DNA of 25,411 nt from Lachnospiraceae bacterium (lineage in GTDB: Bacteria; Bacillota_A; Clostridia; Lachnospirales; Lachnospiraceae), in NCBI GenBank assembly GCA_024690425.1, contig JAILCT010000216.1:1-25411 (forward strand). The letters are read 5' to 3'. A model generated the notes under the pieces. It saw nothing but the letters and a program-made list of their open reading frames with translations. It was not told the origin of the DNA and made no database searches. Positions 7,898 through 16,173 of this stretch are shown in pieces; positions within the stretch are counted from its first letter, which is position 1; every line of letters begins with the position of its first letter. Position numbers and translations under genes: made by a program.

Positions 7898-8710
7898 TCA
7901 TCCGGGATACCGGCAAAACTCGAAGATCCTGTCATAGAAATCCTTTGCCTCTTCGAAAGCTCCATGGCCAAGGCCTTCATACACAAATAACTCACTTGTG
8001 CTTATTGCACGGTTAAGTTCGATTCCGGCATCGTTGCCCACCGTCTTATCATCATCTCCGGATATGATAAACGTTGGGCAACTGATCCTGTGCAACTCTT
8101 CCCTTGCATCAAAATCAAGTATTGCATATGCATTCTTTAAGAAACGATCGTAGCTCTTCGGTTTGGTAAATCCGGCCAATATCGGGATCATTTTGCTGTA
8201 TTTTTTCAGGAAGGATTCCGAATACATCTTTTCGGCTGTATCACGCATCAAGGAGACATGATCATTTTTCTTCGCCATTTCGATCCAGCCGGCAACAACA
8301 TCCTTTACCACTTCATTTGCATATGGTGCGGTTACTGCAAGGATCAACTTGTCTACCAGTTCCGGGTGGTCTATCGCAATATACTGCGCGATCATACCCC
8401 CCTGAGATACTCCCAGTACGGATGATCTTTCTATTCCCAGTTCCTTAAGGGCAGCAGCCTGATCGGCGGCCATATCCCGTATCGAGTATCCTTCCGGCAT
8501 CCTGTTCTTACGGCTGAACATATAGACAGTATATTCATCCAAAAACCGTTTGTATGGTCCCGAGAGGACCATTGATTTACCCTTCACTGTCGCCAATCCG
8601 TCAGACAGGCCCGGAAGAACCGTCAGTTTTTTCTCTCCTCTGCCAAAAGATACATAATACATCTCGGTATCACCTATCTGTACGGCTGTATTTTTTCTGT
8701 CCTTTTCCAT
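7898..8710 (-). CDS. Alpha/beta hydrolase
   Basis: A 270-residue protein of the alpha/beta hydrolase fold, without a signal peptide. The nucleophile elbow is GVSQGG (Ser102). The acid is in ISGDDDKTV (Asp221 by the usual GxxD position) and the histidine in GLGHGAF (His249). A lid region lies at about 130-190. Overall it resembles short-chain esterases/lipases or C-C hydrolases of the MhpC type; the substrate cannot be told. The ribosome site GGAAGGG precedes the ATG. It is the last gene of the leftward run from 15219, and its stop codon directly abuts that of the HPr-like gene from the other side. Confidence 0.85.
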   Translation of the reverse strand: MEKDRKNTAVQIGDTEMYYVSFGRGEKKLTVLPGLSDGLATVKGKSMVLSGPYKRFLDEYTVYMFSRKNRMPEGYSIRDMAADQAAALKELGIERSSVLGVSQGGMIAQYIAIDHPELVDKLILAVTAPYANEVVKDVVAGWIEMAKKNDHVSLMRDTAEKMYSESFLKKYSKMIPILAGFTKPKSYDRFLKNAYAILDFDAREELHRISCPTFIISGDDDKTVGNDAGIELNRAISTSELFVYEGLGHGAFEEAKDFYDRIFEFCRYPG

Positions 8711-8757
8711 TTACGATCCCTTCCTTTTTCGTCCACCCATAATCAGATCATAGGCCA

Positions 8758-9246
8758 TCACGTTGATGAATTCGAACTGTTGGAAGCATCCATGACCGCA
8801 TCTATTATAAGGATGACTGCTATCAATCCCACCTCATCATCCGAATCATATATATCAAGCTCGTAGCTGTCGCCCCAGCTCATCCAGACCTTGTGGACAC
8901 GGGCGATCTCACTTCCGGCCTCCATGATCGCATAATCATGCGCAAGGAAATCCCCCTCCACAGTCCATCCTTTTCCAAAGATATCATACCGCGGCTTTAA
9001 AAATGTGAATTCCTTAAGAACCTCTGCTATCTTCTCGCCATTAACATAAACATAAAAGCGCGGCATTATTGACAAAAGCTTCTGCTGAACAAATGCAACC
9101 TCTTCTCCGCTTGTATCATATACATGCAGCTTCCTGCCCAGAGTGAATATCTCACCTTCCACCCTGTATATCTCTTCTCCGTTTTCATCCGTTATGTTGA
9201 ATTTGGCTCCGATCGAAAAAACCTTCTGTTTGATATATAATTTCAT
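8758..9246 (-). CDS. LURP-one-related family protein
   Basis: A 162-residue protein matching the LURP-one/YxjI (DUF567) beta-barrel family. It starts with MKLYIKQKVFSIGAKFNITD, followed by alternating strands (EEIYRVEGEIFTLGRKLHVYD, EEVAFVQQKLLSIMPRFYVYV) and the typical ending ELDIYDSDDEVGLIAVILIIDAVMD. The last hydrophobic stretch (about 138-152) is the family's C-terminal helix, as in Tubby-like folds, where it sits inside the barrel. No catalytic residues are known for the family. GGGAGG precedes the ATG at good spacing. It lies 30 bases after the SGNH hydrolase gene and 47 before the alpha/beta hydrolase gene, probably in one transcript. Confidence 0.85.
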   Translation of the reverse strand: MKLYIKQKVFSIGAKFNITDENGEEIYRVEGEIFTLGRKLHVYDTSGEEVAFVQQKLLSIMPRFYVYVNGEKIAEVLKEFTFLKPRYDIFGKGWTVEGDFLAHDYAIMEAGSEIARVHKVWMSWGDSYELDIYDSDDEVGLIAVILIIDAVMDASNSSNSST

Positions 9247-9276
9247 CTCTTTACCTCCCGCCCGTTTATGGCTGCA

Positions 9277-9912
9277 TCATATCATCTCTTTTACCAGTTC
9301 ACTCAGTTTTTCAGCCAATATCCTGTGGCCTTCGGGCGTAAGATGAAGTGAATCGACAGGTGATGGATATATATATTCTGCGGCATTGAAAAATACGCAG
9401 TTCTTTTTATCCGCGACCTCTTTATAGTACTTAGGGAATTGCCGCGATTCCTCTATCGCATCCTCATAAAAAGCTCCGTAAAAAGGAGATGCTTGGATGC
9501 CTGTTCCTATCTCAGGCGGTGATACCAGTATGATCGCGGGCACATATCCCTGTTTCTCAGCCGTGAATGATTGGATCACATCGACCAGCTCTCCGGCCCC
9601 TGCAGCTATCTCACCGGCAGTCAGGCCGAACGTTGCCTTTAAGTCATTACTCCCGAGCATAAGGATGACGATATCTACCGGTTTATGGGAGTTAAGACAG
9701 GGCCTTAGGTAGTCAAGACCGTTCTTCCATCCGTCAACCGGGTCATCATGGATCGTAGTCCTGCCGTTGCAACCTTCTTCAATGACAGAAAAGCCATCCC
9801 CCAACAGCATCCGGAGAACACCGGGATACCGTACATTTGCGGGATATCTCATTCCGGTCTCGGGTACATATCCATATGTATTTGAATCTCCATAGCATAG
9901 TATAGTTTTCAT
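9277..9912 (-). CDS. SGNH/GDSL-family hydrolase, arylesterase/acyltransferase-like
   Basis: A 211-residue cytoplasmic SGNH hydrolase with all four blocks. Block I is ILCYGDSNTYG (Ser10), block II EEGCNGRTT (Gly50), block III LGSNDLK (Asn89) and block V DSLHLTPEGH (Asp187, His190). The ERYP-like start and the NGRTTIHDDP stretch after block II resemble the arylesterase/perhydrolase branch (Mycobacterium smegmatis acyltransferase MsAcT type). Such enzymes hydrolyse or transfer short acyl esters. A role in deacetylating a sugar or cell-wall ester would fit the surroundings but is inference. The ribosome site AGGGTGG precedes the ATG; the gene is 15 bases from the upstream lipoprotein gene. Confidence 0.85.
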   Translation of the reverse strand: MKTILCYGDSNTYGYVPETGMRYPANVRYPGVLRMLLGDGFSVIEEGCNGRTTIHDDPVDGWKNGLDYLRPCLNSHKPVDIVILMLGSNDLKATFGLTAGEIAAGAGELVDVIQSFTAEKQGYVPAIILVSPPEIGTGIQASPFYGAFYEDAIEESRQFPKYYKEVADKKNCVFFNAAEYIYPSPVDSLHLTPEGHRILAEKLSELVKEMI

Positions 9913-9927
9913 TGATCCACCCTGTCT

Positions 9928-11214
9928 TTAATATACCCTTATCTCACTCACACAGGTATCGTCATATCTTGCACCGCTATCAGCACCCAGGACAGTTATG
10001 GTAACGGTATCCGTCATGACAGGCTCATCAAGTTCTATCCTGCTTCTGTTGCTGTCGGCAAGATCTTCGGAAGTATACCCTTCATAAGCATATCCTTCAA
10101 GAGTACCTTCAGCAGCTTCGCTGCCAAAATCAACATCCACCTTTGTCAGCTTTCCGTTATTGGTGTACAGGTTATAATCCGCCGTGTAGCCATTGCATAT
10201 CATAACTCCGTATACAGGCTGCTCCTTATCAAGATGGATCGTGATCGTCTCCCCAAGACCGGTACCGGGAACACCCTCGGACCATACAGTGGTATAGTCA
10301 CCGTCAACAAGATTCATGCCGGAATAAGACTTACCTGCAGCATCCGGAAGCTGTGAAGACGTATCAACCGAAACTACATTTATCTTCTCATCACGGTATC
10401 TTCCGTATAAAAGAGTCGCTCCATACCTGCTCTCAGGATTCTTTTTAAATAATATGTCCGCATATCCCATAAAAGATACGCATCCGCCGTTATCCTCATA
10501 AAAGGCCGGTCCCGTAAACAGGATAAAGCCATCGTCCTCATAGAACTGCATATGCTCCACTATATGCCAGGGATCTCCGTCACCGAAGGAATACAGGATA
10601 TACCCATCCTCGACATTCTCATATTCAACCGGTGTAAAGTCCTCTTCTCCATATATTTCCTTAAAAAATCCTTCAGCAGCCTCCACCGGGATCAACCGGT
10701 CCGCGTTATACTTTCCTTCATCTTCTTCCACCGGGATCGTGCCGAAGAAATCCGATTCCTCCCATAGCAGCTGATCTATTATCTGGTGCCGCAGAGCTGC
10801 CCTTATATTATTGTCCGCTTGTGAAAAGATCATGCCATTTTCATCAAGAATGCGCGAAAAAGTCACACACCCGGCCATCTGTGCAAGAATTTCAGTCTGC
10901 GCAGGATGAACGGCTTTTGTCTTCCTCAACATATCGATCTCTTCCCTGCATTCATCTTCAGTCATATCCGTTTCCACAGCTTCCTCTGATTTCCCATCCT
11001 TTTCAACGCCATCTTCTTCTCTTGGCGGCTCTTCCTTACTTCCCGCTGCTTCTTCGGTTGCTGTCTCCTTCTTTTCTTCCTTTTCTTCTTCTGCATTATC
11101 TCCGGCCTGTGAAAGCTTATCCGCCAGGCTCGGGCTCTGCTCCCCGCTTTTGCAGCCTGTAACCGTCAAGCAGAACATAATGCCTATCATGATCACAGCT
11201 AATGACTTTTTCAT
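9928..11214 (-). CDS. Lipoprotein with NADase-type glycan-binding-like C-terminal domain
   Basis: A 428-residue lipoprotein. The signal peptide ends in TVTGC (Cys21) and is followed by a very charged Glu/Lys linker to about 85. The middle part (about 90-290) is unassigned. It has a helical stretch with AHPAQTEILAQMAG, then beta strands including an EYENVEDGYILYSFGDGDPW motif. The C-terminal 135 residues (SSQLPDAAGKSYSGMNLVDG through VSEIRVY) form a discoidin/galactose-binding-like beta sandwich of the type annotated as NADase-type glycan-binding domain, with LVDGDYTTVWSEG and the final CVSEIRVY as hallmarks. This suggests binding of a glycan at the cell surface. AGGAGAT precedes the ATG. Both flanking enzymes are short-spaced, so co-expression is likely. 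Confidence 0.75.
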   Translation of the reverse strand: MKKSLAVIMIGIMFCLTVTGCKSGEQSPSLADKLSQAGDNAEEEKEEKKETATEEAAGSKEEPPREEDGVEKDGKSEEAVETDMTEDECREEIDMLRKTKAVHPAQTEILAQMAGCVTFSRILDENGMIFSQADNNIRAALRHQIIDQLLWEESDFFGTIPVEEDEGKYNADRLIPVEAAEGFFKEIYGEEDFTPVEYENVEDGYILYSFGDGDPWHIVEHMQFYEDDGFILFTGPAFYEDNGGCVSFMGYADILFKKNPESRYGATLLYGRYRDEKINVVSVDTSSQLPDAAGKSYSGMNLVDGDYTTVWSEGVPGTGLGETITIHLDKEQPVYGVMICNGYTADYNLYTNNGKLTKVDVDFGSEAAEGTLEGYAYEGYTSEDLADSNRSRIELDEPVMTDTVTITVLGADSGARYDDTCVSEIRVY

Positions 11215-11262
11215 ATTATCACTATCTCCTGTTTTTTCTTCTGTAATGGGAACCGATCCATA

Positions 11263-11778
11263 TCATTTGACTTCTATCTGGCACATCTTCATGGCCTCAA
11301 GGGCAGTTTCATGACTCTTGGGTGTTACTCCGGCGCAGCACGAAGGGTCAACCAGGATCGGTATTTCCGGCAGAAAGGCCTTGATGAGCAGGGCATTCGA
11401 TATTACGCATATATCAGTGCACAATCCTATTACTTCGATCTCATCTATATGATCTTTGGCATTAAGGTTCTCAAGATACAGGCCCAGTTCTTTGGAGCCG
11501 AATGTCGGTTTGTCGATTATCAGCGCATCGGGACTGACCGGGAGCTTTGACGATATCTTCCAGCCATTGCTTCCCTCTATGCAATGCTCAACGGGAAGCT
11601 TTGATCCCTCCTGGGTCTTAAGATATTCCGGCTTATGGGTGTCCCTGGTATAAACCACAAGGCCGTCATGATTCCGTATCTTATCAGCAACCCTGTCCAC
11701 GATGGCTTCGGCTTCCTTCGTTCCGAGGGCCCCATCGATAAAATCATTCTGCATATCAACTACTACAAGTACCTTCAT
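11263..11778 (-). CDS. Nicotinamidase/isochorismatase-like cysteine hydrolase
   Basis: A 171-residue cysteine hydrolase. The catalytic triad is visible: Asp8 in VVDMQNDF, Lys90 in IIDKPTFGS and Cys124 in GLCTDICV. Metal-site residues of the nicotinamidase branch are also present (RDTH with Asp46 and His48, and VEHCIEGSNGW with His65), so hydrolysis of nicotinamide to nicotinate in NAD salvage is the leading guess. Other amidases of the family remain possible. The protein is slightly short for PncA. CGGGAGG precedes the ATG. It lies 36 bases downstream of the S66 peptidase gene and 48 bases upstream of the lipoprotein gene. Confidence 0.85.
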   Translation of the reverse strand: MKVLVVVDMQNDFIDGALGTKEAEAIVDRVADKIRNHDGLVVYTRDTHKPEYLKTQEGSKLPVEHCIEGSNGWKISSKLPVSPDALIIDKPTFGSKELGLYLENLNAKDHIDEIEVIGLCTDICVISNALLIKAFLPEIPILVDPSCCAGVTPKSHETALEAMKMCQIEVK

Positions 11779-11814
11779 CTGTTTTCCTCCCGATATTTTA
11801 TCTTACCTTCAACT

Positions 11815-12942
11815 CTATTGCGATACAGCGTCATATGATATCTCATAACTGCCTTCATCAACAGACAGATTCATCTTCTCACCCATGAGCAGAGGATAGT
11901 TGACATCCCCATGTCCGGCAGGAAAATCGAAAGCCACCGGAACATTTATATCCGCAAGGAATTCCCTCTGTATCATATCGGAAACCGAGGTATACTTACC
12001 GCCCCTTACATCTCCGAAATTGCCGGATCCGTCCGCAGGAAGTTCTGTCCACTCACCGAATATGATGCCTGATGCACGGTCAAGAACACCCATGTGCTTG
12101 AGCACGGTCAGATACCGGTGGATATGCTGTATATTCTCTCCAACCTCTTCGATAAAGAGGATATAAGGTTCTTCTGTTTGTGTGCAGTCATATTCGGTAT
12201 TGAGAACCGCAGTAAACGTAGACAGGTTGCCGCCGACCAGAACACCCGTCGCCTTCCCTTCTTTCATAGGTGTATCTGTTTCGCATCTGTATGAAGGGAT
12301 CCGGCCCATCATCATGTTCCGCTGTGCCTTTGCACAGTCCTCGGGAAGGCCCGTAAAGGCAGCACTCATGCAGGCATGCATCGACGGAAGACCTGCCACT
12401 GTCCATGCGGAATGATAAACGGATATGTCACTGTAGCCTATGATAGGTTTATCTGCCTTCTTTATCCTGTCAACATCAATACCATCCATAACTTCGGAAG
12501 CACCGTAACCGCCTCTTACACAGAATATCGCCTTGATCTCGGGATCGGACAGTGCCCAGTCAAGGTCTTCATACAGTTCATCAAGCGTGCGCGTATCGGG
12601 GCATACATGCTCTCCCTGAATAGGAACAAATCCCCATTCCTTAAGGCCTTCGATCGTTGCATCGACCTGCTTGCTGCTCGGGAGTGCCGATGGTGATATA
12701 ACAGCCACCTTGTCTCCTTCGGACAGAAAATATCCGTCATCCATACGGGCGGAGTCACTGTAGCCAGTTATCTCACACTTTGTATCAACTCCTTCATCAA
12801 TGCTCTTTGAACCTTCTTCGCTCTCGCCCTTCTTCTGCCCGTCAACGTTTTCATTGATGTTTACGGTGCATCCTGATATCGCAATGGATGCAGACAGTAT
12901 TAAAAACATATACGATATTGCTTTTACCCTGTTCTTCTTCAT
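11815..12942 (-). CDS. LD-carboxypeptidase family (S66) lipoprotein
   Basis: A 375-residue peptidase S66 protein, the LdcA/MccF family. The catalytic triad is intact by motif: Ser171 in IGYSDIS, Glu265 in LFIEEVGE and His344 in FPAGHG. LdcA trims the terminal D-Ala from muropeptide tetrapeptides, while MccF cleaves microcin C-type nucleotide-peptides. This sequence does not decide between them. Unlike the usual cytoplasmic LdcA, it starts with a lipoprotein signal (IAISGC, Cys25) and a 45-residue charged linker, so the catalytic domain should act outside the membrane. The ATG follows GAGG. It lies 23 bases after the AraC regulator gene, which probably shares its transcript. Confidence 0.85.
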   Translation of the reverse strand: MKKNRVKAISYMFLILSASIAISGCTVNINENVDGQKKGESEEGSKSIDEGVDTKCEITGYSDSARMDDGYFLSEGDKVAVISPSALPSSKQVDATIEGLKEWGFVPIQGEHVCPDTRTLDELYEDLDWALSDPEIKAIFCVRGGYGASEVMDGIDVDRIKKADKPIIGYSDISVYHSAWTVAGLPSMHACMSAAFTGLPEDCAKAQRNMMMGRIPSYRCETDTPMKEGKATGVLVGGNLSTFTAVLNTEYDCTQTEEPYILFIEEVGENIQHIHRYLTVLKHMGVLDRASGIIFGEWTELPADGSGNFGDVRGGKYTSVSDMIQREFLADINVPVAFDFPAGHGDVNYPLLMGEKMNLSVDEGSYEISYDAVSQ

Positions 12943-12965
12943 ACCATTATAACCTCTTTCACGGA

Positions 12966-13835
12966 TTATGATTTATTACCTACAAAAAGCGCCCTGTATT
13001 CACCCGGAGCCATGCCCTTCTCCTCACGGAATACCCTGTTAAAGCTCGGAATGCTCTGGAAACCGGATAACATGGCCACCTCGGTTAAGGTCCGTCCCTC
13101 CTGCACAAGAAGTTCCGCTGCCTTTTCCAGTCTTATCGTGTTAAGCCATTTACTGTAATTCATACCGGTCACATTTTTGAATATCCTTGAAAAATAATCG
13201 CGGCTGATCCCTGCCATACGGGCCATAGCTCCCTGTGACAGATCATCAGCCGTAAGATTGTTCTTGATATAGTCCGTTACCATCAGCATACGTTTCATGA
13301 CATCATCCGTATAGCCACGACGGTCATCATCCTTCATTTCCGGTGCGAGTTCCTTCCTGTGGTCAGACAGGGTAAGCATGAACTCCATAAGGAGCATGCA
13401 GCATCTGATCTCACGGTCACGGCTTCCCGAAAAGAAAATATCCCTCATCTGAACTGTGATATCCTTAAGCTTCGCGGCCAGTTGGGGATGTGAATTGACA
13501 CATATTACATGCAGGTTACGATACATATGCATTATCCTGCGCAGATCAAAAAGAGAATTGATAAATGCATTGGAGAACTGTATGACAAGGGCTTCTTCCC
13601 GGTCAGCATCAACTATGGAATGCATCTCCATAGGCCACACCAGCACAATATCATCAGGTACAAGATCATAAGTATTTTTGCCGATCTTATATATATTGGT
13701 CTTACCGGGGCCTACGAGAAGGATCTCACCATAAGAATGCCAATGGGCCTGATAACTTCTTTCTTTGTAACCCGTTGACATATTGAAAGCGCTTACATGG
13801 TCAAAATCGTAAATTTCGTACGTGCTGTAATCCAT
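12966..13835 (-). CDS. AraC-family transcriptional regulator with N-terminal cupin
   Basis: A 289-residue regulator. The N-terminal cupin has AHWHSYGEILLVGPG and the LVPDDIVLVWPMEMHSI strand motif. The C-terminal AraC domain (about 185-285) contains DDLSQGAMARMAGISRDYFS as the first HTH and LTEVAMLSGFQSIPSFNRVF with APGEYRALF as the second. The start chosen overlaps the end of the MATE gene by 35 bases. It has an AGGATA ten bases upstream, and the next Met (residue 19) has no ribosome site. The overlap implies translational coupling. Tight linkage to the MATE and S66 peptidase genes suggests that it controls them. Confidence 0.9.
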   Translation of the reverse strand: MDYSTYEIYDFDHVSAFNMSTGYKERSYQAHWHSYGEILLVGPGKTNIYKIGKNTYDLVPDDIVLVWPMEMHSIVDADREEALVIQFSNAFINSLFDLRRIMHMYRNLHVICVNSHPQLAAKLKDITVQMRDIFFSGSRDREIRCCMLLMEFMLTLSDHRKELAPEMKDDDRRGYTDDVMKRMLMVTDYIKNNLTADDLSQGAMARMAGISRDYFSRIFKNVTGMNYSKWLNTIRLEKAAELLVQEGRTLTEVAMLSGFQSIPSFNRVFREEKGMAPGEYRALFVGNKS

Positions 13836-15219
13836 ATTGTCCGTATCCTGTTTTTTCTGATTTTTCCTTAACCGTTACGGATCTGAGTGATTTATAAAAT
13901 GCATAAGTATTTATCGACAGGGCTCCGATCCATGCACTTATCTCGGCATATGCCGTTGCCCGAAAACCTATCCGTCCTATAAAATACGATATCACGATTA
14001 TCCGAAGGATCATCTCCAGAATGCCCGAAACCATGGGCAGCATGGGCTTACCCATACCCTGGACTCCGCTCCTTACAACAAAGAGCATATCAACAAAAAT
14101 TATCATGATCCCGCAACGGGGAAGAAATTCACACACAAGAGCGATCTGTTCGGGCCCCGACAGCAATATCCCGGCAAGCTTCGCAGGGATGAAAACCATA
14201 AGGGAACCGAGGGACAGGTAAGTGATAAGGGATATCCCCAGGCATACCATAAGACCCTGTTTGATCCTCTTATACTCTTTAGCCCCATAGTTCTGACTTG
14301 TATATGCACTCATGGCACTTCCCGACGTTGCAGCGGGATTCATGAAGAGATTCAGATATTTGCTGCAAGCCGCATATGCCGCCGTATATACAACCCCAAA
14401 ACCGTTAACGAAATACTGAACCACCATACAGCCTATGGCGGTTATCGAATTCATGAATGCCATGGGCAGTCCGTTCTTAAGAAGATTAAGAAATACCCTG
14501 CTGTCATTCTTAAAGTGATGTTTCTCAAGCTTAACTACCGGTATCTTCCTCAAACGTCCCATGCATATGCAGGCCGATACTACCTGAGAACATACAGTGG
14601 CTATGGCTGCTCCTTCCACCCCTGTATGCATCACAAAGATAAAGAGGCTGTTAAGGAACATGTTAAGAAGAGAAGATATTATAATGGCCTTAAGGGGCGT
14701 CCTGCTGTCGCCGAGTGCCCTAAGGACAGCAGCCGCGATATTATAACATATGCCTGTCGAGAGACCGCCGAATACTATATATCCGTACCTGAGGCTGTCG
14801 GCATATATAAGTTCATCTGTCTGCAAAAGCCTTAAGGCTGTCGGCAGAAAGACGACGCTGAACAGCGAAAGGAACACCGCCATCAATATCCCCAGCTCTA
14901 TAACGCCTCCAAGACGATGCTTTAATCCTTCTTCGTCCCTGGCTCCGAAACTGTGGGCTATGAGAACTCCGAATCCGTTGGCCAGCCCGAAGGAAAAGCC
15001 CACTATCAGGAAAAAGAGAGAACCCATGTTGCCGACGGCAGCGAGTGCATTATCGCCAAGTCCCTTGCCCACGATCCATGTGTCGGCAAAATTATAAAAC
15101 TGCTGGAGCATGCTTGTAAGAAGCAGGGGCCAGTAGAAGGACAGTATAAGCCTTACGGGACTGCCCTTTGTAAAATCCATGACCTGTTTTTTATCTTTCT
15201 TTACCGCAACCGAACTCAT
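13801..15219 (-). CDS. MATE family efflux transporter
   Basis: A 472-residue, twelve-helix MATE (DinF/NorM superfamily) protein, full length for the family. It has the typical opening (MDFTKGSPVRLILSFYWPLL, then QQFYNFADTWIVGKGLGDNA) and the internal two-fold repeat with the second half starting near residue 240 (NGLPMAFMNSITAIGCMVVQ). It should export cationic drugs or metabolites using a Na+ or H+ gradient; the substrate cannot be inferred. GAGGAT precedes the ATG. It appears to be the first gene of the leftward run because an extended -10 promoter lies just upstream. Unlike the remnant at 838, it has no fused ATPase domain. Confidence 0.9.
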   Translation of the reverse strand: MSSVAVKKDKKQVMDFTKGSPVRLILSFYWPLLLTSMLQQFYNFADTWIVGKGLGDNALAAVGNMGSLFFLIVGFSFGLANGFGVLIAHSFGARDEEGLKHRLGGVIELGILMAVFLSLFSVVFLPTALRLLQTDELIYADSLRYGYIVFGGLSTGICYNIAAAVLRALGDSRTPLKAIIISSLLNMFLNSLFIFVMHTGVEGAAIATVCSQVVSACICMGRLRKIPVVKLEKHHFKNDSRVFLNLLKNGLPMAFMNSITAIGCMVVQYFVNGFGVVYTAAYAACSKYLNLFMNPAATSGSAMSAYTSQNYGAKEYKRIKQGLMVCLGISLITYLSLGSLMVFIPAKLAGILLSGPEQIALVCEFLPRCGIMIIFVDMLFVVRSGVQGMGKPMLPMVSGILEMILRIIVISYFIGRIGFRATAYAEISAWIGALSINTYAFYKSLRSVTVKEKSEKTGYGQYGLQHVRNLRF

Positions 15220-15240
15220 TTCATATCCTCATTAAACCCA

Positions 15241-15249
15241 ATAATACCA
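15241..15249 (-). promoter_or_regulatory. Extended -10 promoter candidate for the MATE-AraC-S66 run
   Basis: On the minus strand the sequence reads TGG-TATTAT, an extended -10 (TGn) with five of six -10 matches, about 22 bases before the MATE ATG. No good -35 is present, as is usual for extended -10 promoters. The position fits a short leader. Confidence 0.4.
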
Positions 15250-15360
15250 GTATGTTAAATTCAGTATATGAAATTTCGCAGGTCATCTCTTCTTATATTT
15301 CTACATAGGGCGTATCATTTTTTGCCCTTATGACGATCCGCTCTTCTGATCTGCCATATA

Positions 15361-16173
15361 TTATTCATCGTAAAGCTGATAGCTTATCTCATCTAGTTCG
15401 GCATGGAAAAATTCAGGCCACGAATACTGGTTCATATAATCGCCGGTATACTGGTACTTTGACTCTTTCTTCTTATCCAGCCAGTCATAGAGATCGCATT
15501 CGATCCTGTCGGGCAGGATGGACATGCTTCCTCTCTGCTTGCTTATGATCCCGTCAAGCCTCAGCCTCTTAAAGGTATTCTGAAGGTCCTGGCGAAGGTT
15601 TCTTAAATATGACAGCTTCTTCTCTGGATCTCCGTCATCCTCCCACAGCGAGGCGATTATCTCACCGTTTGTGGTCTGGGCCCCCCTGTTATTTACAAGG
15701 ACAGCCACGACCTCCTTGGTACGGGTGTATTTAAAGGCTACCGGTTCACCGTCAACAAATATCTCAAAGTCACCAAAGGTCTGGATATACACCCTGTTCT
15801 TCATGGTAATGGCTCCGCGATATCTGAGCTCATCAAGTTCAAACTTTATGTCGTTTGAGGTAAAGGGCCTTAACACGTATCCGCTGACCCGCCTCCTGAT
15901 AGCTTCATAGGCAAGATCCTTCTTATCGGCTATCAATATTATGTTAACCAATGACTGGATCTCCCTGAAGTATGTGCCAAGGTCAAGACCGCTAAGTTCG
16001 GGCATATCCGCACATATAAAGGCCGTGTCCGGAATCGTTCCCTCCCTGGCCGCTGCAAGGGATGAGAGGGGATCATCATAGCATAATACCTCATCATCGG
16101 GACGCAGCTTTTCCACAGTGTCTTTCAGATCCTTTAATTCTTTCTTATCGGGGATAACGACAAATATGTTCAT
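15361..16173 (-). CDS. Pseudo-receiver/winged-helix regulator linked to hydrogenase
   Basis: A 270-residue protein. Residues 1-118 have the receiver fold (MNIFVVIPDKKE, AFICADMPELSGLD, SGYVLRPF). The phosphorylation chemistry is missing: the phospho-Asp position before MP is Cys54 (counting CADMP), one of the acidic pair is Pro8, the conserved Thr/Ser is Ala82 and the Lys is Arg102. Residues about 125-225 form an OmpR/SARP-type winged helix (FGDFEIFVDGEPV, then KYTRTKEVVAVLVNNRGAQT). The architecture is frequent among Lachnospiraceae regulators. The ATG overlaps the preceding stop by four bases (ATGA) and has GGAGGG upstream, so the two proteins are translationally coupled. It probably controls the hydrogenase operon or senses a partner by protein or ligand contact; that is inference. 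Confidence 0.75.
   Translation of the reverse strand: MNIFVVIPDKKELKDLKDTVEKLRPDDEVLCYDDPLSSLAAAREGTIPDTAFICADMPELSGLDLGTYFREIQSLVNIILIADKKDLAYEAIRRRVSGYVLRPFTSNDIKFELDELRYRGAITMKNRVYIQTFGDFEIFVDGEPVAFKYTRTKEVVAVLVNNRGAQTTNGEIIASLWEDDGDPEKKLSYLRNLRQDLQNTFKRLRLDGIISKQRGSMSILPDRIECDLYDWLDKKKESKYQYTGDYMNQYSWPEFFHAELDEISYQLYDE

Noticed and set aside
15290..15340. Possible terminator with AGGGC...GCCCT arms between the regulator and MATE genes
   Set aside because: Only a five-base stem with a long loop and no T-run after it on the minus strand.
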